This document shows, one piece after another, positions 24,380 through 34,368 of a DNA stretch of 64,000 bases. The first letter of the stretch is position 1, and each line of letters starts with the position of its first letter. The position numbers and the translations under genes were made by a program. Source of the DNA: an uncultured Odoribacter sp. (GTDB lineage: Bacteria; Bacteroidota; Bacteroidia; Bacteroidales; Marinifilaceae); assembly GCA_900541415.1 (NCBI GenBank), contig UQJP01000011.1, positions 1 through 64,000 on the forward strand. The letters run 5' to 3'. Under the pieces are notes generated by a model that saw only the letters and a program-made list of their open reading frames with translations, was not told where the DNA came from and did no database searches.

Positions 24380-27187
24380 ATGAAGCAAAAACTGACATTA
24401 CTCCTGCTTTCAGGCCTGCTTTTAGTGCAAGTTGCCTTTGCACAATCCGGGCTTGAAACACCCCTGCCCAAAGACCCGAACACGGTAATCGGCAAATTAC
24501 CCAACGGCATTACTTACTATCTCCGTCACAATCAGGAACCGAAAGACAGAGCCAGTTTCTATATAATCCGTAACGCCGGGGCATTGCTCGAAAACGACGA
24601 GCAGAACGGCCTCGCCCATTTCCTGGAACACATGGCGTTCAACGGGACAAAAAATTTTCCGGGAAAAGGAATCATTTCCACCCTTGAAAAATACGGTGTG
24701 GCTTTCGGGCGCAATATCAACGCCTACACTTCCCATAACGAAACGGTGTATAACATCAGCGCCGTTCCGACCACCAATGAGAAATTACTGGATACCTGCC
24801 TGCTGATCCTGCACGACTGGTCGTATTACCTGACACTCGATGAAAAAGAGATCGACGAAGAGCGCGGGGTGATTTCCGAAGAATGGAGAACCCGCCGGAA
24901 TTCGAGTTTCCGCCTTCAGGCCCAGAGCATGCCGGTGCTGTTCAAAGATTCCAAATATGCCGTGCGCGATGTGATCGGGAGCCTGGACGTAATTAAAAAT
25001 TTCAAGCCCCAGACCATCCGTGATTTCTACCATAACTGGTATCGCACCGACCTGGAAGCCATTGCCGTTGTGGGCGATTTCGACGTGGCCCAGATGGAAC
25101 AGAAAATCAAAGATATGTTTTCCTCAATTCCTGCGATAGAGAATCCGCAGGAACGTCCTTTCTATGCCATACCGGAACACGATGAGATGTATTTTGCCGT
25201 GACCACCGACAAGGAGGCACAGCGTTCCACGGTGAGCATCACCACCATCCTGCCGGAAAAAAACGCAGCGGAGAAAAGTACCCACGCTTACCTGAAAGAC
25301 TTGCTGGTGAACAGCTTTTACAACAGCATGGTTGCTTCCCGCATCAATGAACTGCTGCAAAAAGGCGAACCTCCTTTCATCAATGCCGGCATTGGCCTCG
25401 GCGGATTGGTAAGAGGGTATAACTCTTACAGCATTACCGCTATCGCCAATCCGAACCAGGAGGACATCGCCCTGGAAGCCGTGCTGACCGAAAACGAAAA
25501 GATCAAACGTTTCGGTTTCACCGAAAGCGAACTGGAACGGGTAAAAACCAATATGCTCGTAGGATTGGAATCCGCTTATAAAGAAAAAGACAAAACCAAT
25601 AACGAAAGCTATATCCGGGAAATGCAATCCAACTTTCTGGAAAACGAGCCGATCGTCGATTTCGAATATTATTACGAATTTGCAAAACAAGTGATTCCGA
25701 CAATCACTGTTGCCGAGGTGTCGGCAAAAGCCCGGGAATGGAACACCCCGAAAAACCGGGTGATGATTATCTCCGGCCCGTCCGAAGATGCCAAACACCT
25801 TACCCAGGAAGAAGCGATGGCTATCATCGAGAAAGTTGAAAAAGCAGACCTGAAAGCCTATGAGGACAATGTGCAGGCCGCTTCGCTGATCAGCGAAGAG
25901 TTGCCGGGATCGAAGATCATTAAAACCAAAAAGCTCCCGCAATTCGATGCCGAAGAATGGACACTCGCCAACGGCGCGAAAGTGGTATTCCGCAAGGCGG
26001 ACTACGACAAGGACGCCGTAGCTCTGGCTTCTTACAGCAAAGGAGGTACTTCGCTTTACGATATAGATATGTTGCCGTCGGCCTCTAACGTCGGTTCCCT
26101 GACCGGAGCTTACGGATTGGGCGATTTCGATGCTGTTACCCTGCGAAAAATGCTGACCGGGAAAATGGCTTCCTGTGGGGTATCGGTTAGCTCGATGTCT
26201 GAAAGCGTAAGCGGCAGTTCCACGCCGAAAGATTTCGAAACGATGCTGCAATTGCTGTACCTGCGTTTTGAAAAACCACGTTTCGATGCAGAAGCCCACG
26301 AAGCGATTATGAGCCGGAACCGGGCAGCCATTGCCAATCAGCAAAAGAATCCGCAAAAGATCATGCAGGATTCCATTTCACTGATTATGAGCAATTACAA
26401 TCCCCGCACGCTCTTGTTCAACGAGGAATACCTGAATAATATCTCCCTCGAAAAAATCGAACAGGTTTACCGCGACCGGATCAAAGATGCCAGCGATTTC
26501 ACTTTCTTTATCGTAGGTAATATCGATGCCGACACCGTGAAACCGTTGGTTGAAAAATACATCGGTTCCCTGAAATCCGAAAACCGGAAAGAAAACTGGC
26601 GCGACAATAACGTCAGAGGCCCGAAAGGCAGAACGGAAAAAGTGATCGACATCGCTCTCGAAACTCCGAAATCCACCGTAGTGACCAAATTTTCCAAAGA
26701 TATGAAATACAGTGTCTACAACAATCTTTGCAACAACGTCCTGGAAGGGGTGCTGGAACTGAGATACACTGAAAATATCCGGGAAAAAGAAGGAGGAACG
26801 TACGGAGTGTCCGTAAATGCAGGAGCAGTACGCCAGCCTTACCAAAATTACAGCATGACGATGGTTTTCGATTGCGATCCGGAAAGAGCCGCACACTTGA
26901 AATCACTGGTCTACGCCGAAACGGAAAAAATGATGCAGGAAGGCCCTACCGCAGAGGAAATACACAAAGTGATTTCGAATCTCAAGAAGAACTACGAACA
27001 GTCTAAGCTGCACAACAGCTATTGGCTGAACAGCATTTACAGCGAATATGTTTCCGGAATTAAATTCGACCCGGCAGGCTATGAAAAAATGATGGACAAA
27101 ATTTCTCCGAAAGACATCCAGAAATTTGCACAGTCCTTATTCAAAAATGCCGATGTGATCGATATTATCTTCCAGCCGAAAAAATAA
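24380..27187 (+). CDS. M16-family zinc metalloprotease (pitrilysin type), exported
   Basis: A 935-residue periplasmic or outer-membrane-associated peptidase with a signal peptide (MKQKLTLLLLSGLLLVQVAFAQ). The zinc site is the inverted HxxEH motif HFLEH (80-84), with the distal glutamate near residue 160. Four M16-type domains follow; the C-terminal half (from about 520) lacks a second active site, as in pitrilysin-like single-chain members. It likely degrades imported or damaged peptides. It stands alone with its own -7 box and terminator. Confidence 0.92.
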   Translation: MKQKLTLLLLSGLLLVQVAFAQSGLETPLPKDPNTVIGKLPNGITYYLRHNQEPKDRASFYIIRNAGALLENDEQNGLAHFLEHMAFNGTKNFPGKGIISTLEKYGVAFGRNINAYTSHNETVYNISAVPTTNEKLLDTCLLILHDWSYYLTLDEKEIDEERGVISEEWRTRRNSSFRLQAQSMPVLFKDSKYAVRDVIGSLDVIKNFKPQTIRDFYHNWYRTDLEAIAVVGDFDVAQMEQKIKDMFSSIPAIENPQERPFYAIPEHDEMYFAVTTDKEAQRSTVSITTILPEKNAAEKSTHAYLKDLLVNSFYNSMVASRINELLQKGEPPFINAGIGLGGLVRGYNSYSITAIANPNQEDIALEAVLTENEKIKRFGFTESELERVKTNMLVGLESAYKEKDKTNNESYIREMQSNFLENEPIVDFEYYYEFAKQVIPTITVAEVSAKAREWNTPKNRVMIISGPSEDAKHLTQEEAMAIIEKVEKADLKAYEDNVQAASLISEELPGSKIIKTKKLPQFDAEEWTLANGAKVVFRKADYDKDAVALASYSKGGTSLYDIDMLPSASNVGSLTGAYGLGDFDAVTLRKMLTGKMASCGVSVSSMSESVSGSSTPKDFETMLQLLYLRFEKPRFDAEAHEAIMSRNRAAIANQQKNPQKIMQDSISLIMSNYNPRTLLFNEEYLNNISLEKIEQVYRDRIKDASDFTFFIVGNIDADTVKPLVEKYIGSLKSENRKENWRDNNVRGPKGRTEKVIDIALETPKSTVVTKFSKDMKYSVYNNLCNNVLEGVLELRYTENIREKEGGTYGVSVNAGAVRQPYQNYSMTMVFDCDPERAAHLKSLVYAETEKMMQEGPTAEEIHKVISNLKKNYEQSKLHNSYWLNSIYSEYVSGIKFDPAGYEKMMDKISPKDIQKFAQSLFKNADVIDIIFQPKK

Positions 27188-27207
27188 AAGGTTTTATCGG
27201 TAAAACC

Positions 27208-27245
27208 AAAAAAGGTACAATCCATCGCGGGTTGTACCTTTTTTT
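27208..27245 (+). terminator. Intrinsic terminator after the M16 gene
   Basis: AAAAAGGTACAA pairs with TTGTACCTTTTT (stem about 27208-27220 with 27232-27244), 11-nt loop, ending in a T run. It separates the convergent M16 and AraC genes. Confidence 0.85.
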
Positions 27246-27262
27246 ATCACTTTTCTATTTTA

Positions 27263-28162
27263 TCAGTTTTGCAGCCGGAAACTATTAGGGGTGCAGCCGA
27301 CATATTTTTTGAACAGCCGGCAAAAATGCTGCGGGTATTGGAAACCTAACGAATAAGCAATTTCCCCGATACTGCGTTCCGTGCCGAGAATGTATTCTTT
27401 CGACAGGTCTATAATTTTATTCTGAATATACTCCTGGGCAGTCCTCCCGGTCTCCTTTTTAATCAGGTCGCCAAAATAACCGGGCGAAAGAAACACCTTA
27501 TCCGCAAAATACTTCACAGAAGGTAAACCGTTTCTCTGAGGCTCTCCGCTTTGGAAATAATCGTTCAGGTTATATTCAAACTTATGAAGAATATCGCTGT
27601 TCACCTTTTCCCTGGTGTAAAACTGCCGATCGTAAAAACGCAGGCAATAATCCAACAGCAACTCGATATTGACAGACAACAGCTCTTTACTGTGCTTATC
27701 GACGGGATATTCCAGTTCCAGCTGAATTTTATGCAGGCAATCCATAACAATCGCCCTCTCCTGCTCCGAAAGATGCAATGCTTCATTCTGTGCATAGGAA
27801 AAAAAGGTATACTTGCTAATTTTTTGTCCCAATGCCGTTCCATGAATCAGGTCGGGATGAAAAATCAACCCGTAGACTTCCGGTTTGCTCTCGTCCTGTT
27901 CCGAATCCACCCCGATCAATTGTCCGGGGGCAAAGCTAACCACCGTACCTTCCTGATAATCGTAATACTGCCGTCCGTATTTCAACGTACAGTTAACCCC
28001 CTGTTTTAGAAAAAGGGCATACACCCCGTAGTTCATTTTCACATGATTGACCGTGCGAGTGGATCGGGTCAGATCGACAACCGCAACCAGCGGATGTAAT
28101 GTTGTCAATCCGTATAACTTGTTATAAGCATCTATGCTATTCAATTGTATGATATTCTCCAT
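27263..28162 (-). CDS. AraC-family transcriptional regulator
   Basis: A 299-residue regulator with an N-terminal cupin-like ligand region (residues 20-150) and a C-terminal double helix-turn-helix AraC domain (about 200-297; SVKYFADKVFLSPGYFGDLIKK and SIGEIAYSLGFQYPQHFCRLFKK). It binds DNA and usually responds to a small molecule. The neighbouring LamG-nuclease fusion is on the same strand, 119 nt upstream of its start, so a regulatory tie is possible but unproven. Confidence 0.9.
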   Translation of the reverse strand: MENIIQLNSIDAYNKLYGLTTLHPLVAVVDLTRSTRTVNHVKMNYGVYALFLKQGVNCTLKYGRQYYDYQEGTVVSFAPGQLIGVDSEQDESKPEVYGLIFHPDLIHGTALGQKISKYTFFSYAQNEALHLSEQERAIVMDCLHKIQLELEYPVDKHSKELLSVNIELLLDYCLRFYDRQFYTREKVNSDILHKFEYNLNDYFQSGEPQRNGLPSVKYFADKVFLSPGYFGDLIKKETGRTAQEYIQNKIIDLSKEYILGTERSIGEIAYSLGFQYPQHFCRLFKKYVGCTPNSFRLQN

Positions 28163-28183
28163 AACTTACACCTTTTATTACCA

Positions 28184-28191
28184 CAAAGTTA
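28184..28191 (-). promoter_or_regulatory. Putative -7 promoter box (TAACTTTG) of the araC-type gene
   Basis: The reverse strand reads TAACTTTG, matching TAnnTTTG, 21 nt before the ATG at 28162. Confidence 0.5.
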
Positions 28192-28281
28192 TGCAAATTC
28201 CTATCGAAAAGAACAGCCGGAAGGCAGAAACAGGAATCCGGGTTATTCTTTCCAAAATCTATCTCCCTTCCCAACCGGGAA

Positions 28282-30315
28282 TCATTCCACCCGGAACACA
28301 GTCATAACCGCCGCATGGTCGGATGCCCAAACATAATCGATTTCCGGGGAAGTACGCACGATCTTCGATGATACCACTTTCATATTTCCTTGATGATAAA
28401 TGAAATCAATGCGCGACATCTGCATTTGCCCGTAAATAACAGCAGTAGTCCCTCCCTGATAAGCCACCTCATCCGGATTTTTTTCCCGGAAACTATCCCG
28501 GAATCCATTCTCCTGCATATAGCGCGAGGCCGGAAACGCCACAGGCCCATAACCATAATGTAAAGGTTTGGCACGTTCGGTCCAGTCCAGATGGCTGCAC
28601 GAATTAAAATCGCCGCTAACAACTACCGGCATCCCTTCTTCCAAGTGTGGAAGTATATCCTTTGTGTAAATATTCCGAATATCTTCAAGCGCCAGCGTAG
28701 AATCCTCCGCCACCCAAACCGAAGGATCCAACCCTTTTCCGGCATATCCGCTCGTGTATTCCGGGCGGTAGGCATAGCGCAACCAGCAATCTGCCAGAAA
28801 AATCCGTTTGCCGTTCGGCAAAGTGACCTTTGCCGGATTCGATTTAAACGGCTCGCGCCAGGCAACCGCCTCTAAAGGGAAACGGCTGAAAAGCGCAAGG
28901 TTATCCCCCTTGGAACGGGTTTTCAGATGATAGCCTAAAGAATCTGCAAGCATTTCCTGTATCCCGTATGCCTCCTGCATCATCACCACGTCGGCGCCAC
29001 TGGCACGCACCAAATCCAAAACCCGTAATCGGCCTTCATTGCCCAGATGGACTCCTCCATGCCAGATATTCCATTGCAACACTTTCACATAATCCGGATG
29101 AAAAGTGTTGTTTAGCGTTATCTGCGGGCAGGTTTCTTCCATTGAGGATTCCGGACGGTATAACTTTTTATCCAACCGGAACGAAGCGACATCGGCACGG
29201 AGGGCATGACCTATTCCGGCATCCTTTTTCACATCGAAAGTCACCAAAAAATAATTAATCCCCGGAGCAAGCCGCACCGCTTCCTGCGCCGGGGCTTTGA
29301 ACGTCATACGCCGGGCAGGAGCTGTCCCGTTGCCGAAAAGCTCTGTCCGAAAAGCAGAGCGTGCCTGCTCCCCGGTATAATACACGTGCACCTGCTCAAT
29401 ATCCTCCAGCGAAGCGGTTCCCGACAAATCCAATTGAAGTTCCGTCAGGCTCAAAGGGGCATCGCTGCCCTGCACGGCTATCCTCAATTTTAAAGCCTGG
29501 CTGCCGGAAGTGCCGCGATCGACATCCCATTCGTTCCGGATCACCACCGCATTGAACAACTTTTGTTTTCCCTCGTAATTTTTAAAAGCGGGATTATCAT
29601 TGAGAACAGGATAAGCCAAAGGAGCCGTTCCGTTGTATTTATTACGCCCGTTCCTGATATGGTAAGCCTGATGCCCTTTCCCCACCCAATTGACGGAGGT
29701 TTCCTCTTTCAGGTCGTCAAAATTATAATATCCCCATAAAGAACGGAAAAAAGGATGCTCCTTTTCCACGGGACGATTCATCCATTTCCGGATCACCCCG
29801 GCAGGGAGCGCGCTACGCCAAACACGCACCTCGTCGATCAGCCCGCCGAACGTAAAGCAGTTATCATGCACACCGATAGCACCGGGAAGTATGGCCATAG
29901 CCGTATCCGCCTGTGCCACCGGATTCCCGTCCATAAACAGGATTGTTCGTTTCCCGTCGCAAGTCAGGGACACATGGTGCCAGCGGTCGTCGAGCGCTTC
30001 GGGAGCGGTGAGGCCTGCCCCGGCAGAATACAGCTTTCCGTTCTTCACGGCCAATGGCAAATGATCCACCCAGTTCAGTTCACTGTACTCTCCGCCTCCG
30101 ATAATCGCCTCCACCTCATTCCACAACGTATCGTTTCCCCTGATCCACGCCTCCAAAGTCCACTCAGGCTCCAAAATTCCCATTCCGGTACGCACATTAT
30201 TGTCTTTACCGTCCAGACACAGGGCTAAATTGGGTTTTCCGTTCCGGTGGGAGGAATACATTCCGTATGCCCCCACGCAATAACACACCCAGCAAATCAA
30301 GAACAAGCACTTCAT
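28282..30315 (-). CDS. Exported LamG-type lectin fused to an endonuclease/exonuclease/phosphatase domain
   Basis: This 677-residue protein starts with a signal peptide (MKCLFLICWVCYCVGAYG). Residues about 35-210 resemble a concanavalin/LamG jelly roll (EPEWTLEAWIRG, VSLTCDGKRTILFMDGN, GGLIDEVRVW). A beta-rich spacer (about 230-390) follows, then an EEP catalytic domain (about 397-677) with VLQWNIWHGG, MMQEAYG, VSGDFNSCSHLDW and SDHAAV, so active-site residues look intact. The lectin half suggests it acts on a glycan, lipid or exopolymer outside the cell; the substrate is unknown. It sits near araC- and GH3-type genes. Confidence 0.85.
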   Translation of the reverse strand: MKCLFLICWVCYCVGAYGMYSSHRNGKPNLALCLDGKDNNVRTGMGILEPEWTLEAWIRGNDTLWNEVEAIIGGGEYSELNWVDHLPLAVKNGKLYSAGAGLTAPEALDDRWHHVSLTCDGKRTILFMDGNPVAQADTAMAILPGAIGVHDNCFTFGGLIDEVRVWRSALPAGVIRKWMNRPVEKEHPFFRSLWGYYNFDDLKEETSVNWVGKGHQAYHIRNGRNKYNGTAPLAYPVLNDNPAFKNYEGKQKLFNAVVIRNEWDVDRGTSGSQALKLRIAVQGSDAPLSLTELQLDLSGTASLEDIEQVHVYYTGEQARSAFRTELFGNGTAPARRMTFKAPAQEAVRLAPGINYFLVTFDVKKDAGIGHALRADVASFRLDKKLYRPESSMEETCPQITLNNTFHPDYVKVLQWNIWHGGVHLGNEGRLRVLDLVRASGADVVMMQEAYGIQEMLADSLGYHLKTRSKGDNLALFSRFPLEAVAWREPFKSNPAKVTLPNGKRIFLADCWLRYAYRPEYTSGYAGKGLDPSVWVAEDSTLALEDIRNIYTKDILPHLEEGMPVVVSGDFNSCSHLDWTERAKPLHYGYGPVAFPASRYMQENGFRDSFREKNPDEVAYQGGTTAVIYGQMQMSRIDFIYHQGNMKVVSSKIVRTSPEIDYVWASDHAAVMTVFRVE

Positions 30316-30415
30316 TCGAAATCCATTTAAACTTACACGACCTAAAAAATACGCTTCCCGAAACAGGTTTTATTTTCTAATCCAAACCTCACGTTCCAAC
30401 GAAAGCAACTTTAAA

Positions 30416-32626
30416 CTATTCCACATGCACCTTTAGTTTCTGGTCTTTCACCAGAATATAATAATCCCCCGGCTCTAAAAAACGTTGTCCGTCGTTATCC
30501 ATGAAACTGAAATCACGGTTTGTATCGATATTAAAACGGAACACCTGCATTTCTCCGGCTTTAATCAACTGTTTTTCAAAGAATTTCAACTCTTTGACCG
30601 GACGGGAGATAGAACTCACGGGATCACAGATAAACCAATGCACCGTTTCCAGTCCGTCCCGTTTCCCGGTATTCGTCACCGTCACCTCGACCGTCAGCAC
30701 ATCGCCACGCTTCACCCGTTCGGCAGAAGCGGTCAGGTTTCCGTATTTGTAATCCGTATAGCTTAAACCATATCCGAAGTCATACAAGGGTGTGCTCGGA
30801 ATATCCTGATAGCGTCCCTGGCTTCCTTTGCGGGCAGGGGCGCGGTGGTTATAGTAAATAGGTATTTGTCCCGTAGAATAAGGGAATGTCATCGCCAGCC
30901 TGCCGGAAGGATTCACACGCCCCGAAAGGATTCCGGCCACAGGCTTACCCCCGGCCACGCCCGGCTGCCACATCTCCACAATAGCATCCGCCTGCTTTTC
31001 AATACGGACCAGCTCCAAAGGACGGCCATTGGACAGCAGAACGACAATCGGCTTACCCGCGCTTTTCAAGGCTGCCAGAAGTTCTTCCTGTATCGTGGGC
31101 AAAGCAATGGTGGAACGGGAGGCATTCTCACCGCTCCAACCGCGTTTTTCTCCCAAACACAGCACTACGGCATCCGCCCGCTTCGCCACAGCCAGCGCTT
31201 CGGCAAAACCATCCCGATCAGTGCCTTCAAACCCACAGCCCTGCGCATAAAGAATATCGGCTTTACCCGAAAATTCACGGGTCACGGCATCGAAAATACT
31301 GCAAACATCCCCGGCCCGACCATGTCCCGACCAACTACCCAGCAAGTCCGCCTGTTCCTTTGCCAAAGGACCGACCAACGCAATGGTCTTCACATCCGAC
31401 AAGGGCAAAAGATTATCGGAATTTTTCAGCAAAACCATAGTTTCCTCTGCCAATTGTTCCACCAGGCGAAGGTTCTGGGGCATCAGGAAACGTTTTTCAG
31501 GCTTAATTTCCTTCGTATAAGGATGATCGAACAGGCCGAGGCGGAATTTAACACGGAGCACCCGGCGGACGGCTTCATCCACGCTCTGCATCGGCACTTT
31601 TCCTTCTTCCACCAATTTAGCCAGATGTTCCTGATAGCAATTATCCACCATATCCATTTCAACACCCGCCATAAAAGCTTTTTCAGCCGCTTCTTTCCCG
31701 TTGGCTGCCACGCCCTGATTGACAAGCTGCACCACCGAAGCCCAGTCCGAAACCACAAAACCATCGTGTTTCCAGCGATTTTTCAACACTTCGGTCAATG
31801 TATAGTGATTGGCCGAAGCGGGAACGCCGCTGATGTCGTTAAAACCACTCATCAAAGTAGCTGCCCCCGCCTTCACCCCGGCTTCGTAAGGCGGAAGATA
31901 GGTATTCCACAGCGACTGCCCGGAAATTTCCGTATACACATAGTCGCGCCCGGCCTCAGAAGCGCCATATCCCACATAATGTTTCAAGCAGGCGGCCACA
32001 CGCTTGTCCGAAGCCATGTCATCGCCCTGATACCCCTTCACCGAAGCCGCCGCAAACACTCCGGTGGTATACGGATCTTCTCCATACCCTTCCGCCACAC
32101 GCCCCCAGCGGGCATCACGCGCCACGTCAATCATAGGCGAAAACGTCCAGTCCACACCGGAACTGCGGGCCTCCTGCGCAGCCACGGCACTGGCCTGTTC
32201 CACCAAAAGCGGATTCCAGGAACAAGCCTGCGCCAAAGGAATGGGGTAAACCGTACGGAAACCGTGTATCACATCGTAACCGAAAAGAACGGGAATCCCC
32301 AAACGGGAGTTTTTCATCGCTTTTTTCTGCAATTCGTTGCGCAATTGCGGATTTTCATCGAAGTAGATCACCGACCCGATCTCCGCCGGAACATTTTTAA
32401 CCGCCTCGCCGATGTTATTGATATTGTTGTTCGAACCTAAAGTGTATTGGTTTAACTGATACACCTTTTCCTCCAAAGACATTCGTGAAAGCAAGTCTTC
32501 CACACGCCTTTCCACCGGAGCTTTGGCATCCTTATACAAGGGCTTGTTCCCGTCGGCAGCCCACACTTGTAAGCTCGTCAGGCACATCACCAAGCCTAAT
32601 AATTGCAACATTCGTTTGTTTCTCAT
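30416..32626 (-). CDS. bglX: Exported GH3 beta-glucosidase (BglX-like)
   Basis: The ATG at 32626 gives 736 residues starting MRNKRMLQLLGLVMCLTS, a signal peptide that the longer frame would bury. The GH3 N-terminal TIM barrel carries the nucleophile aspartate in GFVVSDWASV, followed by the alpha/beta C-domain and a fibronectin-III-like C-terminal domain (ending HVE). It hydrolyses beta-linked gluco-oligosaccharides in the periplasm. A long non-coding stretch separates it from the divergent sugar-kinase-like gene. No consensus -7 box was seen upstream. Confidence 0.92.
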   Translation of the reverse strand: MRNKRMLQLLGLVMCLTSLQVWAADGNKPLYKDAKAPVERRVEDLLSRMSLEEKVYQLNQYTLGSNNNINNIGEAVKNVPAEIGSVIYFDENPQLRNELQKKAMKNSRLGIPVLFGYDVIHGFRTVYPIPLAQACSWNPLLVEQASAVAAQEARSSGVDWTFSPMIDVARDARWGRVAEGYGEDPYTTGVFAAASVKGYQGDDMASDKRVAACLKHYVGYGASEAGRDYVYTEISGQSLWNTYLPPYEAGVKAGAATLMSGFNDISGVPASANHYTLTEVLKNRWKHDGFVVSDWASVVQLVNQGVAANGKEAAEKAFMAGVEMDMVDNCYQEHLAKLVEEGKVPMQSVDEAVRRVLRVKFRLGLFDHPYTKEIKPEKRFLMPQNLRLVEQLAEETMVLLKNSDNLLPLSDVKTIALVGPLAKEQADLLGSWSGHGRAGDVCSIFDAVTREFSGKADILYAQGCGFEGTDRDGFAEALAVAKRADAVVLCLGEKRGWSGENASRSTIALPTIQEELLAALKSAGKPIVVLLSNGRPLELVRIEKQADAIVEMWQPGVAGGKPVAGILSGRVNPSGRLAMTFPYSTGQIPIYYNHRAPARKGSQGRYQDIPSTPLYDFGYGLSYTDYKYGNLTASAERVKRGDVLTVEVTVTNTGKRDGLETVHWFICDPVSSISRPVKELKFFEKQLIKAGEMQVFRFNIDTNRDFSFMDNDGQRFLEPGDYYILVKDQKLKVHVE

Positions 32627-33267
32627 GTATAGAAAATTTAAGTAATTCCGCCTTACCGATCCCAGAGCCATTTGCCAAAGGATAAAAAATATCAAGTATA
32701 CGCCACAAATAAAAATACCCCGACAAGGTATTAAGAAAATCCTGAATCCGCAACAGGGAAAGCGAATTATAATCGGTGCAATCCCCCGGAAACCGGACAG
32801 GACACACGGTCAAAAAAAACGTCCGGTATATAAAAATCAAATAATTAAAAATCAATTGTTTGCCTAAAAACCATATCCGATAAAACCAACACCTCCTTTT
32901 ATAGCTTTCTGTTTCAAATTATAAAAACGGAAAAGAATAAAGTATAAAACCGGGCATTCTTTGTTTTTCTCACACGTTTTCATTTTTTAAATAAAAAATT
33001 TTACAAAGTGGTAGCAAATACATATTTTTCGCTATATTTACACCACGAAAAAATTGGTGTGGCCAAATGGGATAACGTTTGCGCTGAATTTATGGGATCA
33101 TGATTTGAATACCCGGCATGTCACCAAACAAACAAAACAGCACCATTCCATGGGCTTCGGGCTTAACGGATACAACATCGGAATAAATAAACCTGAAATT
33201 AAAATAAACAAGGCTGTTCGGGAAATAGCCGGACAGTTTTCAATTATTAATCATAAACACTCACAGC
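32627..33267. other. Long non-coding divergent region between bglX and the kinase-like gene
   Basis: This 641-nt AT-rich region has no convincing gene. It holds a near-consensus -7 box for the rightward gene (TATATTTA at 33033-33040), an inverted repeat ACACCA/TGGTGT (33040-33045 and 33055-33060) and a terminator-like hairpin at 33214-33236. A leader of about 220 nt is implied for the kinase-like gene. Confidence 0.5.
33214..33236 (+). promoter_or_regulatory. Terminator-like hairpin in the leader of the kinase-like gene
   Basis: CTGTTCGG (33214-33221) pairs with CCGGACAG (33229-33236), one G-U pair, 7-nt loop, followed by TTTT. It lies 31 nt before the ATG at 33268, so it could act as an attenuator. 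No alternative pairing partner was established. Confidence 0.4.
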
Positions 33268-34365
33268 ATGGACAGATTAAATAACATTTGTAGCCAGTTC
33301 AACCTGGAAGGGACAATTTTAACTGTAAAACCGTTAGGCGAAGGATTTATCAATGACACCTTATTGATTACAACCGCAGAAGCTACTGCACCCAACTATA
33401 TCTTGCAACGTAAGAATAAAAATATTTTCCAGAACATTCCGGCCATGATGGAAAACATCCAGAAAGTGACCAACCATCTGAAAAAGAAAATCGTTGCCGC
33501 CGGAGGCGATCCGATGCGCGAAGCCATGACGATCATCCCGACGAAAGACGGAAAACTTTATTATAAAGACGAAGACGGTGAATTTTGGGCTGTATGTATT
33601 TTCATCAGCGACACGATCGACTATCAGAAAGCCGATACCCCCGAACTGGCTTTCCAGGGCGGAAAAGGAATCGGTAAATTCCAGTCTATGCTGTCGGATT
33701 TCAACGAAACCCTGACCGACATCCTTCCGGGATTCCACAACATCCGCTACCGTTTCAAACAATGGGACGAAGTGCTGGCGAAAGACCCTGTGGGACGTAA
33801 AGCTACCGTACCGAGCGAAATCCAATGGATCGAACGCCGCCGCGATGAAATGCTGCGTTTCTGGGAATTGGTGGAAAACGGGACAATTCCTACCCGCGTA
33901 ACTCATAACGACACGAAGATCAATAACATTCTGTTCGACAAACAAGGAAATGTGCTTTGTGTGATCGACCTCGATACCGTATTGAGCAGTACCTGCCTGA
34001 ACGATTACGGCGATGCCATGCGTTCATACACCAATACCGGACTGGAAGACGACCAAAACCTCGACAACGTGTCTATGAATCTCGATATTTTCCGGGGCTA
34101 CACACAGGGTTATCTTTCTGAAACGGCTAAATTCCTGAATCAGGCGGAAATCGATTATCTGGCATTCTCGGCCAAATACATCACCTACGAACAGGTGTTG
34201 CGTTTCCTGATGGACTATATCGACGGAGACAAATACTACAAAGTGAAAAACCAGGTACACAATCTGGTACGTGCCCGCGCACAGCACAAGCTGCTGCAAA
34301 GCATGGAGGAACAATATGCTAAAATGTGCGACATTGTAAAAGAAGAGGTAGCTAAATATAAATAA
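33268..34365 (+). CDS. Aminoglycoside-phosphotransferase-fold kinase, NahK-like
   Basis: A 365-residue protein of the APH/choline-kinase fold. The catalytic loop is THNDTKINN (212-220; D215 as base, N220) and the metal-binding motif is IDLD (233-236). Family members include N-acetylhexosamine 1-kinase, and the similarity in length and the HNDTKINNILFD block fits that group, but no lnpA-type phosphorylase is adjacent. It is co-transcribed with the following CBM9-like gene (3-nt gap), supporting a sugar role. The leader contains a terminator-like hairpin. Exact substrate unknown. Confidence 0.8.
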   Translation: MDRLNNICSQFNLEGTILTVKPLGEGFINDTLLITTAEATAPNYILQRKNKNIFQNIPAMMENIQKVTNHLKKKIVAAGGDPMREAMTIIPTKDGKLYYKDEDGEFWAVCIFISDTIDYQKADTPELAFQGGKGIGKFQSMLSDFNETLTDILPGFHNIRYRFKQWDEVLAKDPVGRKATVPSEIQWIERRRDEMLRFWELVENGTIPTRVTHNDTKINNILFDKQGNVLCVIDLDTVLSSTCLNDYGDAMRSYTNTGLEDDQNLDNVSMNLDIFRGYTQGYLSETAKFLNQAEIDYLAFSAKYITYEQVLRFLMDYIDGDKYYKVKNQVHNLVRARAQHKLLQSMEEQYAKMCDIVKEEVAKYK

Positions 34366-34368
34366 CCT

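Noticed and set aside
24275..24420. Direct repeat TTTCAGGCCTGCT at 24275 and 24408
   Set aside because: One copy lies in the signal-peptide coding region of the M16 gene; a 13-nt match is not enough to suggest a site without conservation.
33054..33284. Frame of 76 codons in the leader of the kinase-like gene
   Set aside because: Begins with GTG inside an inverted repeat, overlaps the real start, and looks like chance coding.
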